A stretch of 64,000 nt of DNA from Alloboseaceae bacterium BT-24-1. GTDB lineage: Bacteria; Pseudomonadota; Alphaproteobacteria; Rhizobiales; Beijerinckiaceae. The notes under the pieces were generated by a model. That model saw nothing but the letters and a program-made list of their open reading frames with translations. It was not told where the DNA came from and made no database searches. Position numbers and translations under genes: made by a program. The stretch's first letter is position 1, and each line of letters opens with the position of its first letter. Of this stretch, positions 15,675 through 25,378 are shown piece after piece. The DNA lies in the NCBI GenBank assembly GCA_025846845.1, contig JAOYTL010000013.1, positions 62,001 to 126,000 of the forward strand, written 5' to 3'.

Positions 15675-16577
15675 TCAAGCGGACATCTGCCGGCCACGAC
15701 CGCCAATCTTGGCATCGTAGAGGGCCGCATCGGCGCGGTGATAGACCTCTGCGAGCGTATCGCCGGGCCTGATCTGCGTCAGGCCCGCCGAGAACGAATA
15801 GTGGAAGCCAGGCTGCGACGGCAGCGATCCAGGCCGGCCGACCGCTCTGAACAGGCGCTCGATCAGGAGCTCGGCTGCCGCCGGCCCAAGCTGCGGCAGG
15901 ATCAGCAGGAACTCCTCTCCACCGACCCGGCCGAAGCTGTCGGCGGGGCGCAGATTCCTCTGCACGCTCTTGCCGAAATCGATCAGCACCGCATCGCCGA
16001 ACTGATGGCCGAAACGGTCATTGATCTGCTTGAAGCGATCGATATCGAGCAGCGCGACGCAGGTTTCGCCGCCTTCGCCACGGCTCGCCTTCGCAATGGT
16101 CTCCTGCAGCACGCTCATGCAATAGCGCCGGTTCGAGATGCCGGTCAGCTCGTCGGTCTGCGAGGCCTTGCGGGCACTGTCCCGATCCTGCCGCAGGCTG
16201 CGTTCTCCGGTTCGCAGCTCGGTGATGTCAGACGCGATGCACAGCATCCAGCCGGTGGGCGACACCGTCTCGGTCATCCATAGCCAGCGGCCATCGGTGA
16301 CATCGGTCTCGAAGGCGCGATATGGGCTCTTCCCGCGGCGGGACCGGGTCGAGGTCAGCCAGTGCTCGAAATCCTCGGTCGCGACGGCGACGCCGCGGCG
16401 CTGCTCGAAATTGCGCCGCACGATCTCGGCCCAGCTGATCGCTTCGTCCGCGGCGACGCCATAGGCCTCGCGATAGGCTGCATTCGAGCGCCGCAGGATG
16501 TCCTGCGGATCGAAGAGCGCCACGAGCGTGCCGCTGGTCTCGAAGAGATTCTCGGTGATATCGCCGAACAACGCCAT
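15675..16577 (-). CDS. PAS-GGDEF diguanylate cyclase
   Basis: 300 residues. A PAS-like domain fills residues 10-120 (LVALFDPQDILRRSNAAYRE, GWMLCIASDITELR), followed by a short coiled coil and a GGDEF domain from about residue 140 (DELTGISNRRYCM). The active site is GGEEF, which is catalytically competent. The sequence RPAD-SFGRV-GGEEF places an RxxD inhibitory c-di-GMP site five residues before it. There is no membrane segment, so it is a cytosolic c-di-GMP synthase whose PAS domain senses an unknown signal. The gene is monocistronic. Confidence 0.94.
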   Translation of the reverse strand: MALFGDITENLFETSGTLVALFDPQDILRRSNAAYREAYGVAADEAISWAEIVRRNFEQRRGVAVATEDFEHWLTSTRSRRGKSPYRAFETDVTDGRWLWMTETVSPTGWMLCIASDITELRTGERSLRQDRDSARKASQTDELTGISNRRYCMSVLQETIAKASRGEGGETCVALLDIDRFKQINDRFGHQFGDAVLIDFGKSVQRNLRPADSFGRVGGEEFLLILPQLGPAAAELLIERLFRAVGRPGSLPSQPGFHYSFSAGLTQIRPGDTLAEVYHRADAALYDAKIGGRGRQMSA

Positions 16578-16687
16578 GTGCGCCGCACTCCTGACGATAC
16601 GCTAAGCTGGAGTCTTTAGCGGCGGGTAAAACCGGGCTGTCGAAAGTGCAATGTCGGCCACGACATGGTTTGCCGGTGGTCTTCGCC

Positions 16688-17785
16688 TCACAGCTCCGCA
16701 GCGGCCCAGTCTCCGACAAGAGCCATGAAGCCATCCGCAGCATCGAGCTCCGCGAGAGCGATCCACTCATTCGGCTGATGCGCCTGCGCGATCGAGCCGG
16801 GGCCGCAGACCAAAGCCGGGATGCCCGCCTGCTGGAAGAAGCCGGCCTCGGTCCCGAACGGCATCGCGATCGGCGGCCATAAGCCCCCGAGCTCGCGCGC
16901 CACCCCGACGACCGGACTGTCCGGGGCGCAACTGAGCGGCGGCACGCTCGCAAGAGGGACCATCTCGACGCTCACCCCGGCAGCCAGCCCAGCTGCCAAG
17001 CCCTCAATGGCGGCGAGCACGGCACGCGCCGCCGCCTCATCCGGCGGCCGGAACTCCCAGACGATCTCGCAGCGTTCGGGGATGATGTTGATGGCGCTGC
17101 CACCCGCGATCCTGCCGATGTTGACGGTGGTTCCGCCGCCCCGCCCTCCTCCGAGCGCGGCAAGCGCCGTGACAAACGCCGCCGCCGGCTCGATCGCGCT
17201 GGCGCCGAGACTCGGATCGCTCGAATGGGCGGCGCGGCCATGGAAGACGCTGCGATAGCCGTAGAAGCCACGATGGCTGAGCCCGATGCGCATCTGTGTC
17301 GGCTCGCCGATGATCGCGAGCGCCGGCAGCGGGCCATGTGCGAGCATGTCGGCGATCAATAGCGGCACGCCGAGACAGCCGACCTCCTCGTCATAGGACA
17401 GGGCAAGATGGATCGGCCGGCGCAGGCCTCGATCCCGCCAGTCCGGGACAGCGCCAAGGCAGGCCGCGACAAAACCCTTCATGTCGACGGCGCCGCGGCC
17501 ATGGAGACGGCCATCCCGGCCGGCGAGAGAAAACGGGTCGCTATCCCAATCCTGGTCGTCGACGGGAACGACATCAGTATGCCCGGAGAGGACGATGCCG
17601 CCCGGCGCGTCGGGGCCGATCGTCGCCAGAATGTTGGCCTTGAAGCCCGAGGTATCGCTGGTCAGGCGCACCCGCGCTCCCGCGCTCTCGAGGTAGTCGG
17701 CGGCCCAGTGGACCAGATCGAGATTGGAGCATCGCGAGGTGGTGTCGAAGGCTACGAGCCTGCGCAGGATCCCGGCGGTATCCAT
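16688..17785 (-). CDS. argE: acetylornithine deacetylase (M20 family)
   Basis: 365 residues from ATG 17783-17785 (MDTAGILRRLVAFDTTSR). The dinuclear zinc residues of M20 peptidases are visible: SGHTDVVPVDD, GRGAVDMKGF, SYDEEVGCLG with the catalytic Glu pair, IGEPT, and the C-terminal AQAHQPNEWI. The enzyme releases acetate from N-acetylornithine in arginine synthesis; relatives act on other N-acyl amino acids. It ends a minus-strand run AraC-AlaX-EamA-argE, starting nine bases after the EamA stop. The transporter partner suggests a salvage or efflux role in addition to biosynthesis. Confidence 0.9.
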   Translation of the reverse strand: MDTAGILRRLVAFDTTSRCSNLDLVHWAADYLESAGARVRLTSDTSGFKANILATIGPDAPGGIVLSGHTDVVPVDDQDWDSDPFSLAGRDGRLHGRGAVDMKGFVAACLGAVPDWRDRGLRRPIHLALSYDEEVGCLGVPLLIADMLAHGPLPALAIIGEPTQMRIGLSHRGFYGYRSVFHGRAAHSSDPSLGASAIEPAAAFVTALAALGGGRGGGTTVNIGRIAGGSAINIIPERCEIVWEFRPPDEAAARAVLAAIEGLAAGLAAGVSVEMVPLASVPPLSCAPDSPVVGVARELGGLWPPIAMPFGTEAGFFQQAGIPALVCGPGSIAQAHQPNEWIALAELDAADGFMALVGDWAAAEL

Positions 17786-17793
17786 GATCACCT

Positions 17794-18762
17794 TCAGAGC
17801 CGGGATGCGCCAGGTGGCCGTGCTGGCCGTGCTGGCCGCAGCCGGGCACCTGTCCAGTTCCCGGCTGCCAAGAAGAATCCGGCAAGGATCAGCGCCATGC
17901 CCATAAGGTGGAAGCCGTGCACAGGTTCGCCAAGAACCGCGACCGCGAGCAGGGCGGTGAACAACGCCACGAGATGGAACGAGACGCCGGTGACGCTCGG
18001 CCCGAGGATCGCCACGCAATGCCCCCAGAGGATGAAGGCGAGCAGCGAGGCGAACACGCCGATATAGAGCACCGCGGCGATCGATCCGGCATCGGTCGGA
18101 ATGCGCGCACCCTGCGCCAGCTCGAAGGCCCAGAACGGCGCGAGCACCAGCAGGCCCGCTGCCATGGTGGCGGCCAGGAAAACCAGCGGGCTCAAAGCCG
18201 CCGGCTTGCGCCGCAGCAGGACGGAATAGACCGCGTAATTCGCAACCGCGATGAGCACGAGGAGCTCGCCGCCATCGGCCCGCAGCGCGCCGAGCTGCTG
18301 CAGATCGCCGCGCGCGACGATCCAGACGACACCGGCGAAGGACACCGCAATGCCGGCGAGCGTCCGGCCGGAGACGCGCTCGACCCCGAGTGCGAAAGCC
18401 GCGAGCGGCACCATCAGCGGCAGAGTCGAATTCAGGAAGGCGACGCTGGCGGCAGGCGTCGTCCGCAGCGCGAGATAGCCGAGCGCGTTGTAGCCGGCGA
18501 CGCCGAAGGCGCCGCAGGCGACGATCAGGGCGAAGTGCTGCCGCAGCAGTGCCCGCTCCCGCCAGGCCTGCTGGCCGATGAAGGGAGCAAGGCAGGCCAG
18601 CGCCACGAGCCAGCGCCCGACCGCGAGCGAGACAGGTGGAAAGCTCGCACCGAGCGCGCGGCCAAGCACGAGATTGCCCGCCCAGAACAGCGGCGGCAGC
18701 CAGAGCAGCAGGAGCGGACGCGCCCAGAGGCCTTTAAGGATGGCGGGCATGGCCGGCTTCAC
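17794..18762 (-). CDS. EamA/DMT family transporter
   Basis: 322 residues with ten predicted membrane helices in two EamA repeats (for example LWLPPLFWAGNLVLGRALGA and AVLYIGVFASLLAFILWGHC). The family exports amino acids or other small metabolites across the inner membrane. The start is GTG 18760-18762, overlapping the AlaX stop by four bases; ATG 18750 is an alternative. The C-terminal tail (PARPARPPG) is encoded by a short 9-bp tandem repeat near 17813-17838. The set with AlaX and AraC points to an amino-acid exporter (inference). Confidence 0.92.
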   Translation of the reverse strand: MKPAMPAILKGLWARPLLLLWLPPLFWAGNLVLGRALGASFPPVSLAVGRWLVALACLAPFIGQQAWRERALLRQHFALIVACGAFGVAGYNALGYLALRTTPAASVAFLNSTLPLMVPLAAFALGVERVSGRTLAGIAVSFAGVVWIVARGDLQQLGALRADGGELLVLIAVANYAVYSVLLRRKPAALSPLVFLAATMAAGLLVLAPFWAFELAQGARIPTDAGSIAAVLYIGVFASLLAFILWGHCVAILGPSVTGVSFHLVALFTALLAVAVLGEPVHGFHLMGMALILAGFFLAAGNWTGARLRPARPARPPGASRL

Positions 18763-19478
18763 ACGCCTTCGAGGCCGATGCGAAGGCGGCGGTTATGGCG
18801 GCCCTTGTTGTCGATCTTCAGGATCCGCACCGGCCGCGATGCCCCCGTCGCGGCCAGATGCGTGCCACCGCAGGCCTGACGATCGAGCCCGGCGATCTCG
18901 ACGACCCTGATCCGGCCATCGGCCGTCGGCGGTGGCGTGACCGAGCGCGAGCGGATCAGGCCGGGCTCGTCGAAGGCCTCCTCCTCGGTGACATAGGTTT
19001 CGCGAACCGGCAGGTCCTGCCTGATCACGTCGTTGATGGCGCCTTCGAGGCCGCGCAGGCGCTCATTATCCGCCTCCGGCAAATCGAAATCGATCCGCGC
19101 CGTGCCGTCCTCGTTCATCTGCACGCCGGTCACGAGTGCGCCGTCGAAGCCCTGGTAGACGAGCGCGTTGACGATATGCAGATCGGTGTGGAGCTCGCGC
19201 ATCAGCTGCCGGAACGGACGATCGACCTGCGCAACCACGGCGCCCGAGGGCAGGACCGGCTCGGCGAGCAGGTGCCAGATGCCGTCGCCTAGAGTCTCGA
19301 AGCCGGTGAGCGCGACCTCGCCGCCCGACCATTGCAATCTGCCCCTGTCGGCGAGCTGTCCGCCGCCGCCGGGGTAGAACGGCGACCGATCGAGCAGGAC
19401 GCGGCCCGGCTCGGCGCCCACCACGGCGGTTTCGAGATCGAACACCTCCGGCTCGTCCAGACAGAAATAGCGCGTCAC
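18759..19478 (-). CDS. alanyl-tRNA editing protein AlaX
   Basis: 239 residues, a free-standing editing domain related to AlaRS that hydrolyses misacylated Ser- or Gly-tRNA(Ala). The zinc ligands HTDLH (HxxxH) near residue 97 and CGGTH near residue 205 are intact. The N-terminal SPFYPGGGGQLADRG is the family's glycine-rich loop, indicating the longer AlaX-M type. The start is GTG 19476-19478 behind AAGGAG. It overlaps the following EamA gene and lies 69 bases behind the AraC regulator gene in the same direction. Confidence 0.93.
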   Translation of the reverse strand: MTRYFCLDEPEVFDLETAVVGAEPGRVLLDRSPFYPGGGGQLADRGRLQWSGGEVALTGFETLGDGIWHLLAEPVLPSGAVVAQVDRPFRQLMRELHTDLHIVNALVYQGFDGALVTGVQMNEDGTARIDFDLPEADNERLRGLEGAINDVIRQDLPVRETYVTEEEAFDEPGLIRSRSVTPPPTADGRIRVVEIAGLDRQACGGTHLAATGASRPVRILKIDNKGRHNRRLRIGLEGV

Positions 19479-19547
19479 CCGCAGACTCCTTTTTTCATGA
19501 GGAGTCTGGCGGCCTGGTTCAGCGCGGTATTGGCGGAAATTGACCGA

Positions 19548-20426
19548 TCAGCGGGCCAGGCCGGCAGCGCCTGCCCGCTGGTACTGCAAGGGTGTGATTC
19601 CGAACGAGCGCTTGAAGTGCCTGGTCAGCGCGCTCTGGTCATAGAAACCGCTGGCCAGGGCCGCCTCGGCGATGGGCGCGCCGGCCTTCAATTGCCGGAT
19701 CGCCGTCTTCAAGCGGAGTTGCGTCAGATAGGCGTGCGGCGTCAGCCCGACCGTGCGCTTGAACAGGCTGATGAGCTGGAACGGCGTCATATCGACCCAG
19801 AGCCCCATCTCGTTCAGGGTCAGACCGCTCTCGGCATGCTGCGAGGTCATCCGGCTCGCCACGGATGAAACCGCCGTCTCGTCTCGCGGTGCGATCGGGA
19901 TCGGTCGTGTGCTGTCGCCATGGCGCGCGAAGAGCTGGCCGAAGCTCGCGACGAGAAGTTCGCGCTCTTCGAGCGGGTCGTGACCATCGTCGAGGCTGCG
20001 ATGCAGCCGGGAGAACGCCTCGATCAGGTCGGGATCAGCCAGGACATTGCGCGTGAAATAGGCTGGCTGCGCGATCCCGAGATCGGCGGTCACCGCCTCG
20101 ATGGCGGGCTGCGTCAGATAGATCGAGCGGTAGCGCCAGCGCTCGCTCCGGCCCATGCGGCCGGAATGGGGCTCGGCCGGGTTGAAGACCAGCAGCACGC
20201 TCTCGCGGGCCTCGTCGCTGCGCCCGCGGCTCCTGAATTCGGCGCCACCGCTCTCTGTCACCGCGACGACGAAGGCCTCGTGCTGGTGGGGCGCATAGTC
20301 ATGCGTCGTGAAGTCGGCGTGGAGGCAGCTGAGGCCGTCGACGCCGGGCGCGTTCCAGTAGCGAGTGGTGTTGCGTGGATCGACGCGAGGCAACGACAGT
20401 CTCCCTGTCTCGACTGATTCTTGCAT
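19548..20426 (-). CDS. AraC family transcriptional regulator
   Basis: 292 residues. The N-terminal cupin-like AraC binding domain starts at DFTTHDYAPHQHEAFVVAVT. The C-terminal double helix-turn-helix is in IAEAALASGFYDQSALTRHF and FKRSFGITPLQYQR. It is a likely activator of the AlaX-EamA-argE run, which it precedes in the same direction. Related AraC proteins next to EamA exporters respond to amino acids. The effector is unknown. Confidence 0.92.
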   Translation of the reverse strand: MQESVETGRLSLPRVDPRNTTRYWNAPGVDGLSCLHADFTTHDYAPHQHEAFVVAVTESGGAEFRSRGRSDEARESVLLVFNPAEPHSGRMGRSERWRYRSIYLTQPAIEAVTADLGIAQPAYFTRNVLADPDLIEAFSRLHRSLDDGHDPLEERELLVASFGQLFARHGDSTRPIPIAPRDETAVSSVASRMTSQHAESGLTLNEMGLWVDMTPFQLISLFKRTVGLTPHAYLTQLRLKTAIRQLKAGAPIAEAALASGFYDQSALTRHFKRSFGITPLQYQRAGAAGLAR

Positions 20427-20540
20427 TGTTGGCCGAGCGCTTCAAATCTCTCTGATTCCAGAGCACGGGTCGTCGCCGATTCTGCCGTTCTCGCCCCCCG
20501 AATTTGCCAGCTCGCAACAAAGCCGGGGTCCGATTTCTCT

Positions 20541-20571
20541 TAAAGAAAAACCGGCCCCTCTCGGGGCCGGT
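20541..20571 (-). terminator. rho-independent terminator of the ydcH-like gene
   Basis: The minus strand reads ACCGGCCCC, loop GAGA, GGGGCCGGT, followed by T5 (A run at 20546-20550 on the plus strand). It is placed 54 bases after the stop of the 62-residue gene. Confidence 0.88.
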
Positions 20572-20624
20572 CATCCGCATGTTGCGCGAGTTCGGTGCGG
20601 GCCGCCGCGGCCCGCGCTGTCATT

Positions 20625-20813
20625 CTAGTGCAATGTCGGTGACGGCATGGTGAGCCGCACCCGCTCGATCTCATCCTTCAGCAGCAGCTTCTTTCGCTTG
20701 AGCTCGGCCACGCTGAGATCGTTCGACGAGGGACTCGATACCGCCTGGGCGATAGCGTCCTCGAGTTGGCGATGCTTGCGTTCGAGCTCGGCGAGATGTG
20801 TCTGCAGCGACAT
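20625..20813 (-). CDS. YdcH-type small coiled-coil protein (DUF465)
   Basis: 62 residues: MSLQTHLAELERKHRQLEDA, then a helical hairpin with LSVAELKRKKLLLKDEIERV, the DUF465/YdcH consensus. It is cytosolic, and the function of this family is unknown. A GGAGGA ribosome site precedes the ATG. A second, divergent DUF465 gene starts at 21045. The 231-base gap holds a 9-bp hairpin at 20869-20889 and no other gene. Confidence 0.9.
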   Translation of the reverse strand: MSLQTHLAELERKHRQLEDAIAQAVSSPSSNDLSVAELKRKKLLLKDEIERVRLTMPSPTLH

Positions 20814-20868
20814 CTGGATCCTCCTGATGAGCGTTCTGGCAGGGTGAAGTCTGACACAGAGCCGGCTT

Positions 20869-20889
20869 CACGTCTGCGGGGCAGACGTG
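20869..20889. other. 9-bp perfect hairpin between divergent DUF465 genes
   Basis: CACGTCTGC, loop GGG, GCAGACGTG. It has no T tract, so a terminator is not supported. It stands 56 bases upstream of the minus-strand DUF465 start and could be an mRNA leader structure or an operator. Confidence 0.5.
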
Positions 20890-21044
20890 CACCGCACCAT
20901 GAGTTTCTGTGATCCCTTCCGGGACCTTTCCCGAGGCGCGTGAATGCGAGCGAGCCGGCCCGCATCTGCACGGTCAGCGCCCTTGCCGCGCCGCCCGTGC
21001 CTGCGCATAGTCGCGCCCGATCGCGGCGATGATGAGACGGCTTC

Positions 21045-21263
21045 ATGGGATTCGAACTGAGCCCGGAGGAGATCGAGGTCCTGGAGGCTGAGCTGGCGCG
21101 GCTGCGCGAGGAGCATCGCGATCTCGACAGCGCCATTGACGCGCTCGAGCGGCTCGGCCCGGTCAACCAGATCCAGATCCAGCGCCTGAAGAAGCGCAAG
21201 CTCTATCTGCGCGACCGCATCTCCTATCTCGAAGACCAGCTGACACCGGACATCATCGCCTAA
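21045..21263 (+). CDS. YdcH-type small coiled-coil protein (DUF465), second copy
   Basis: 72 residues: MGFELSPEEIEVLEAELARL, then LRDRISYLEDQ after the RLKKRKLYL helix, again the DUF465 pattern. It differs from the copy at 20625-20813 over most of its length, so the two are old paralogues and not a recent duplication. It is the first plus-strand gene before purE, 103 bases upstream. Function unknown. Confidence 0.88.
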   Translation: MGFELSPEEIEVLEAELARLREEHRDLDSAIDALERLGPVNQIQIQRLKKRKLYLRDRISYLEDQLTPDIIA

Positions 21264-21366
21264 AGCACCGGAATTTCCGGAGAAACCCCGATTCGGCCTT
21301 GCCTGTGACGCTGCGGGCGGTCTAGATCGCGCGCTTCCTCCCTCCTGCCGGGAAGCGTGCATTTTC

Positions 21367-21860
<494 letters not shown>

Positions 21861-21864
<4 letters not shown>

Positions 21865-22961
21865 GCCAGCCCGATCCGCGCGGGCTAGGTCCCGGCGCCG
21901 TCCTCGGCATTCTCGGCGGCGGGCAGCTCGCCCGCATGCTGGCGCTGGCCGCCGCCGATCTCGGCGTGCGCGTGCACATCTTCGCCCCGGACGCCGACAG
22001 CCCGGCCTACGAGGTCGCCGCTCGCCACACCATCGGCGCCTATGAGGACGAGGCGGCGCTCGCGAGCTTCGCCGATGCCGTCGACGTCGTGACCTACGAA
22101 TTCGAGAACGTGCCGGCTGCGACCGCCGCCTTCCTGGCCGCCTGCACCCCGCTGCATCCCGGTGCGCGGGCGCTTGGGGTGACACAGGACCGTCTCACGG
22201 AGAAGCGCTTCGTCGCGGGGCTGGACCTTGCGGTCGCCCCGTTCGAGCCGGTCGATTCGCTCGCCGACCTTGAACAGGCCGTGGCCAGGCTCGGCCGCCC
22301 TGCCGTGCTCAAGACCCGGCGCTTCGGCTATGACGGCAAGGGCCAGGTCAAGATCGCCGATAGCGTCGATCTCGCGCAGGCCTGGGATGAGATCGGTCAT
22401 TTCCCGGCGATCCTCGAGGGCTTCGTGACGTTTTCGCGGGAGGTCTCGGTCATCGCCGCCCGTGCCGCCGACGGCTCCTTCGCCGCCTTCGACGTCTGCG
22501 AGAACGAGCACCGCGACCATATCCTGGCGCTGACGCAGGTGCCCGCCCGCATCAGCCCGGCCGCTGCGGACGCAGCCATCGAGGCGGCACGGCGCATCGG
22601 CGAGGCGCTCGGCTATGTCGGCGTCTTCGCCGTCGAGTTCTTCCTGGTCGAGGGCGAGAGCGGCGAGCAGGTCGTCGTCAACGAGATCGCTCCGCGCGTG
22701 CACAACTCCGGACACTGGACAAGCGAGGGCGCGCAGACCTCGCAGTTCCACCAGCATGTCCGCGCCGTCTGCGGCTTTCCGCTCGGTGCGACGGCGCGGC
22801 GCGGGCGCGTCACCATGGAGAATCTGATCGGTGCCCAGGCGCAGGACTGGCGCGCGCTTCTGGCGGAACCCGGCGCGCATTTGCACCTCTACGGCAAGCG
22901 CGAGGCGAGGCCCGGCCGCAAGATGGGCCACGTCACCCGCATCCTCCCCGAGGTTGGCTGA
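21861..22961 (+). CDS. purK: N5-carboxyaminoimidazole ribonucleotide synthase PurK
   Basis: 366 residues, ATP-grasp enzyme that carboxylates AIR with bicarbonate. The N-terminal GILGGGQLARMLALAAADLG is the biotin-carboxylase-like fold. RRFGYDGKGQ is the ATP-grasp loop, and VNEIAPRVHNSGHWT is the family signature. Coupling with purE by a four-base overlap is the usual arrangement. An unannotated gap of 168 bases follows before rpsU. Confidence 0.97.
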
Positions 22962-23129
22962 GCGGAGAACGCCCCAAACCGGCCAAAACCGCGTGTTTTC
23001 GCCGGTTTTGCCGCGGTGCGGCGTGGACAGCTCTCGGGAATTCTGGTATCCGCACCAGCTTCGCGGCGATCTTTCCCTGGAGAGGTCGCCGCCCGGATTC
23101 CAGGCCACCGACAACGACGGACACTAGAC

Positions 23130-23384
23130 GTGCAGGTTCTCGTTCGCGACAACAACGTCGATCAGGCGCTGCGGGTGCTTAAGAAGAAGATGCAGCGTGA
23201 GGGCATCTTCCGTGAGATGAAGCTCCGCGGCCATTACGAGAAGCCGTCCGTGAAGAAGGCACGCGAGAAAGCCGAGGCCGTCCGCCGTGCCCGCAAGCTG
23301 ATCCGCAAGAAGCTGCAGCGCGAGGGCCTCCTGCCTGCGCCGGTCAAGCCGAAGCGTCCTGAGCGCCCCGCTCGGCCGGCCTGA
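23130..23384 (+). CDS. rpsU: 30S ribosomal protein S21
   Basis: 84 residues from GTG 23130. The sequence begins VQVLVRDNNVDQALRVLKKK and ends in the Lys/Pro/Arg-rich tail typical of alphaproteobacterial S21. It assembles with the 30S head/platform near the anti-Shine-Dalgarno end of 16S rRNA. A longer in-frame ATG at 23016 would add 38 residues with no relation to S21 and is rejected. A strong terminator follows at 23434-23468. Confidence 0.95.
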   Translation: MQVLVRDNNVDQALRVLKKKMQREGIFREMKLRGHYEKPSVKKAREKAEAVRRARKLIRKKLQREGLLPAPVKPKRPERPARPA

Positions 23385-23433
23385 CCAGCACAAGGGGCTC
23401 TGCTGCTGCCCAGTCCCGCTCTGATGTCTGCCT

Positions 23434-23468
23434 GCGCTCGGAGCTTCTCCGAGCGCTGTCATTTTTGT
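23434..23468 (+). terminator. rho-independent terminator of rpsU
   Basis: GCGCTCGGAG (23434-23443), loop CTT, CTCCGAGCGC (23447-23456), a perfect 10-bp stem followed by TGTCATTTTT. It ends the rpsU transcript 50 bases after the stop. Confidence 0.92.
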
Positions 23469-23564
23469 AGGGTCGTTAACCAAACTTTGTCAGGGCTTGG
23501 GCGTTTTGGAGGACGGGCGGCACACCGGGGCGGTCGTGCCGCATGACAGGCGAGAGCTTGAGCG

Positions 23565-24425
23565 ATGGATAAGAACATGGTCACAGGCAGGAACTGGCTG
23601 ATCGCGACGGGCCTCGCGCTCGCGCTCGCAGGCTGCGACACGGTGAGCATGGGCTCCGGTGCCGGCATCGCCGAACTCCAGACCGAGAACACCGAGGCTG
23701 CAAGCGTCAATATCGGCTCGCTCAGCGAGGTTGTCAGCCGCAATCCGAACGACCCGCAGGCCTACAACACGCGTGGCGCTGCCTATGCCCGCGTCGGTCG
23801 CTACTCCGACGCCATCTCCGATTTCACCAAGGCGGTACAGATCGATTCCAATTTCGCGCCGGCCTACACCAATCGCGGCCTGGCGCTGCGCCAGACCGGG
23901 CGCAACGACGCCGCGCTCCAGGATTTCAATCGCGCGACCACGGCCAATCCGAACTACGCTCCCGCTTACATCGCCCGTGCCAACCTGCTGCGCGTGCAGG
24001 GCAACAGCCAGCAGGCGCTCGCCGATCTCAACTCAGCGATCAGGCTCAACCCTGAATCGGCCGAGGCCTTCCATGCCCGCGGGCTGGTCTACCAGAAGGA
24101 AGGCCAGCACCAGCACGCCGTCACCGATTTCGACTCGGTGATCGACCGCAACCCCTATACCGCCCCGCCCTATATCGCCCGCGGCGAGAGCCTCAACGCG
24201 CTCGGCAAATACGACTCGGCGCTCGAGGACTTCACCGCCGCGCTCAATGTCGACAACCGCAACGCCGCTGCCTGGGCCGGTCGCGGCTTCGCCTTCGAGA
24301 AGCAGGGCAAGAAGACCGAGGCTAGCGAGGCCTATCAGCGCGCGCTTGGCCTCGACGGCAACAATCAGATCGCCCGCGCCGGCTCGGCCCGTCTCGGCGG
24401 CGGCGGTGGCATGTTCCGCTTCTGA
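23565..24425 (+). CDS. TPR-repeat lipoprotein (NlpI-like)
   Basis: 286 residues. A lipoprotein signal peptide is followed by LALAGC, with Cys24 as the lipidated residue. Five to six tetratricopeptide repeats fill residues 55-270 (for example PQAYNTRGAAYARVGRYSDA and PESAEAFHARGLVYQKEGQH). The C-terminal glycine-rich end follows. It is a scaffold in the periplasm, anchored to the outer or inner membrane; NlpI-like members organise cell-wall hydrolases. A TTAACC element near 23471 lies in the promoter region. Confidence 0.9.
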   Translation: MDKNMVTGRNWLIATGLALALAGCDTVSMGSGAGIAELQTENTEAASVNIGSLSEVVSRNPNDPQAYNTRGAAYARVGRYSDAISDFTKAVQIDSNFAPAYTNRGLALRQTGRNDAALQDFNRATTANPNYAPAYIARANLLRVQGNSQQALADLNSAIRLNPESAEAFHARGLVYQKEGQHQHAVTDFDSVIDRNPYTAPPYIARGESLNALGKYDSALEDFTAALNVDNRNAAAWAGRGFAFEKQGKKTEASEAYQRALGLDGNNQIARAGSARLGGGGGMFRF

Positions 24426-24435
24426 GACGCTCCGC

Positions 24436-25290
24436 TCAGGGCCTCTCTGCCGTCTTCATCTCACTGCCCGTCAGGCGGTTGGCGTCGAGATCAGCGAGGA
24501 AGCGCCTGATTTCCGGCACTGAACCATGCGCCGGCAGGTTCTCGTGATTGCCTTCCGGGAACCGGATGAAGCGCTTTGGCGGGTTGGCCAGTTCATAAAG
24601 CGCCCGCCCCTGCGCGAAGGGAATGACCCGGTCGCGCTCGCCATGCAGCACCAGGAGCGGCGCCCGCACCTTGCCGATCACCGTGTCCGAACGGAACTGG
24701 TCCTTCATCAGAAGCGCGACCGGGACATAGGGATAGGTCAGCTGCGCGACCGCGGCTGTCGATAGATAGGGCGCATCGAGAATCACGGCCTTGAGCGGCT
24801 GCTCGGCCGCAAGCTTCAGCACCACGCCGGTCCCGAGCGATTCGCCATAGCCGATCAACCGTCCGGCCCCGAAGCGTGCCACCGCGGCGGCATAGGCGGC
24901 GCGTGCATCGAGCAGCAGGCCCGCCTCGCTCGGCGCCCCGGTCGAGCCGCCATAGCCACGATAGTTCACGGCGAAGAGCCCGGTGCCGTCCTCGGTCAGC
25001 GCCCCGAAGCGTGTCCGGCGATTGCCGCGAGCGAAATTGCCGCCATTGCCGTGAAAATACAGCAATACAGGCTTGCCCTCGCGTGGCGGCATCACCCAGG
25101 CGATGAGCCGTTCACCGTCCGAGGTCGTCAGTTCGGTTTCCTCGACGCCAGGCAGGTCGACCGTCGCGATATCGATGCGCGCCGGGTTGCGCGGATAGAG
25201 CAGGTCGCGCTGCTTGACATAGAGCAGCGCCAGCACGGCGACATAGGCGCCGAGCCCGCCGATCACGAGAAGCTTCAGGATCCTGCGCAT
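24436..25290 (-). CDS. alpha/beta hydrolase (Bem46/YfhR type)
   Basis: 284 residues with one N-terminal membrane anchor (LLVIGGLGAYVAVLALLYV). The catalytic Ser is in GYGESLG near residue 155, the Asp in LHGERDRVIP and the His in EGNHENL. The oxyanion motif YFHGNGGN is near residue 80. Members are membrane-tethered esterases or peptidase-like hydrolases with unknown natural substrates. It is convergent with the TPR lipoprotein gene (10-base gap). Confidence 0.92.
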   Translation of the reverse strand: MRRILKLLVIGGLGAYVAVLALLYVKQRDLLYPRNPARIDIATVDLPGVEETELTTSDGERLIAWVMPPREGKPVLLYFHGNGGNFARGNRRTRFGALTEDGTGLFAVNYRGYGGSTGAPSEAGLLLDARAAYAAAVARFGAGRLIGYGESLGTGVVLKLAAEQPLKAVILDAPYLSTAAVAQLTYPYVPVALLMKDQFRSDTVIGKVRAPLLVLHGERDRVIPFAQGRALYELANPPKRFIRFPEGNHENLPAHGSVPEIRRFLADLDANRLTGSEMKTAERP

Positions 25291-25317
25291 CGCCTGTTGC
25301 CTTCGGCAGTCGCTAGA

Positions 25318-25347
25318 AACGAAAGGGCCGGCATCGAGCCGGCCCCT
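25318..25347 (-). terminator. terminator-like hairpin behind pntB
   Basis: GCCGGCCC..GGGCCGGC stem of 8 bp with a five-base loop (25325-25345). On the minus strand it is followed by TTTCGTTTC, a mixed T-rich end. It fits the end of the pnt operon, with moderate strength. Confidence 0.65.
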
Positions 25348-25378
25348 TGCGACATCGCTGTGACGATCGCTGCCTTGC

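Noticed and set aside
17813..17838. Three copies of a GTGCTGGCC unit
   Set aside because: It lies inside the transporter's C-terminal Pro/Ala/Arg tail and is short; it is a coding tandem repeat, not a separate element.
21269..21281. CCGGAA-T-TTCCGG dyad after the second DUF465 gene
   Set aside because: The loop is one base and there is no U run; too tight for a terminator and not distinctive as an operator.
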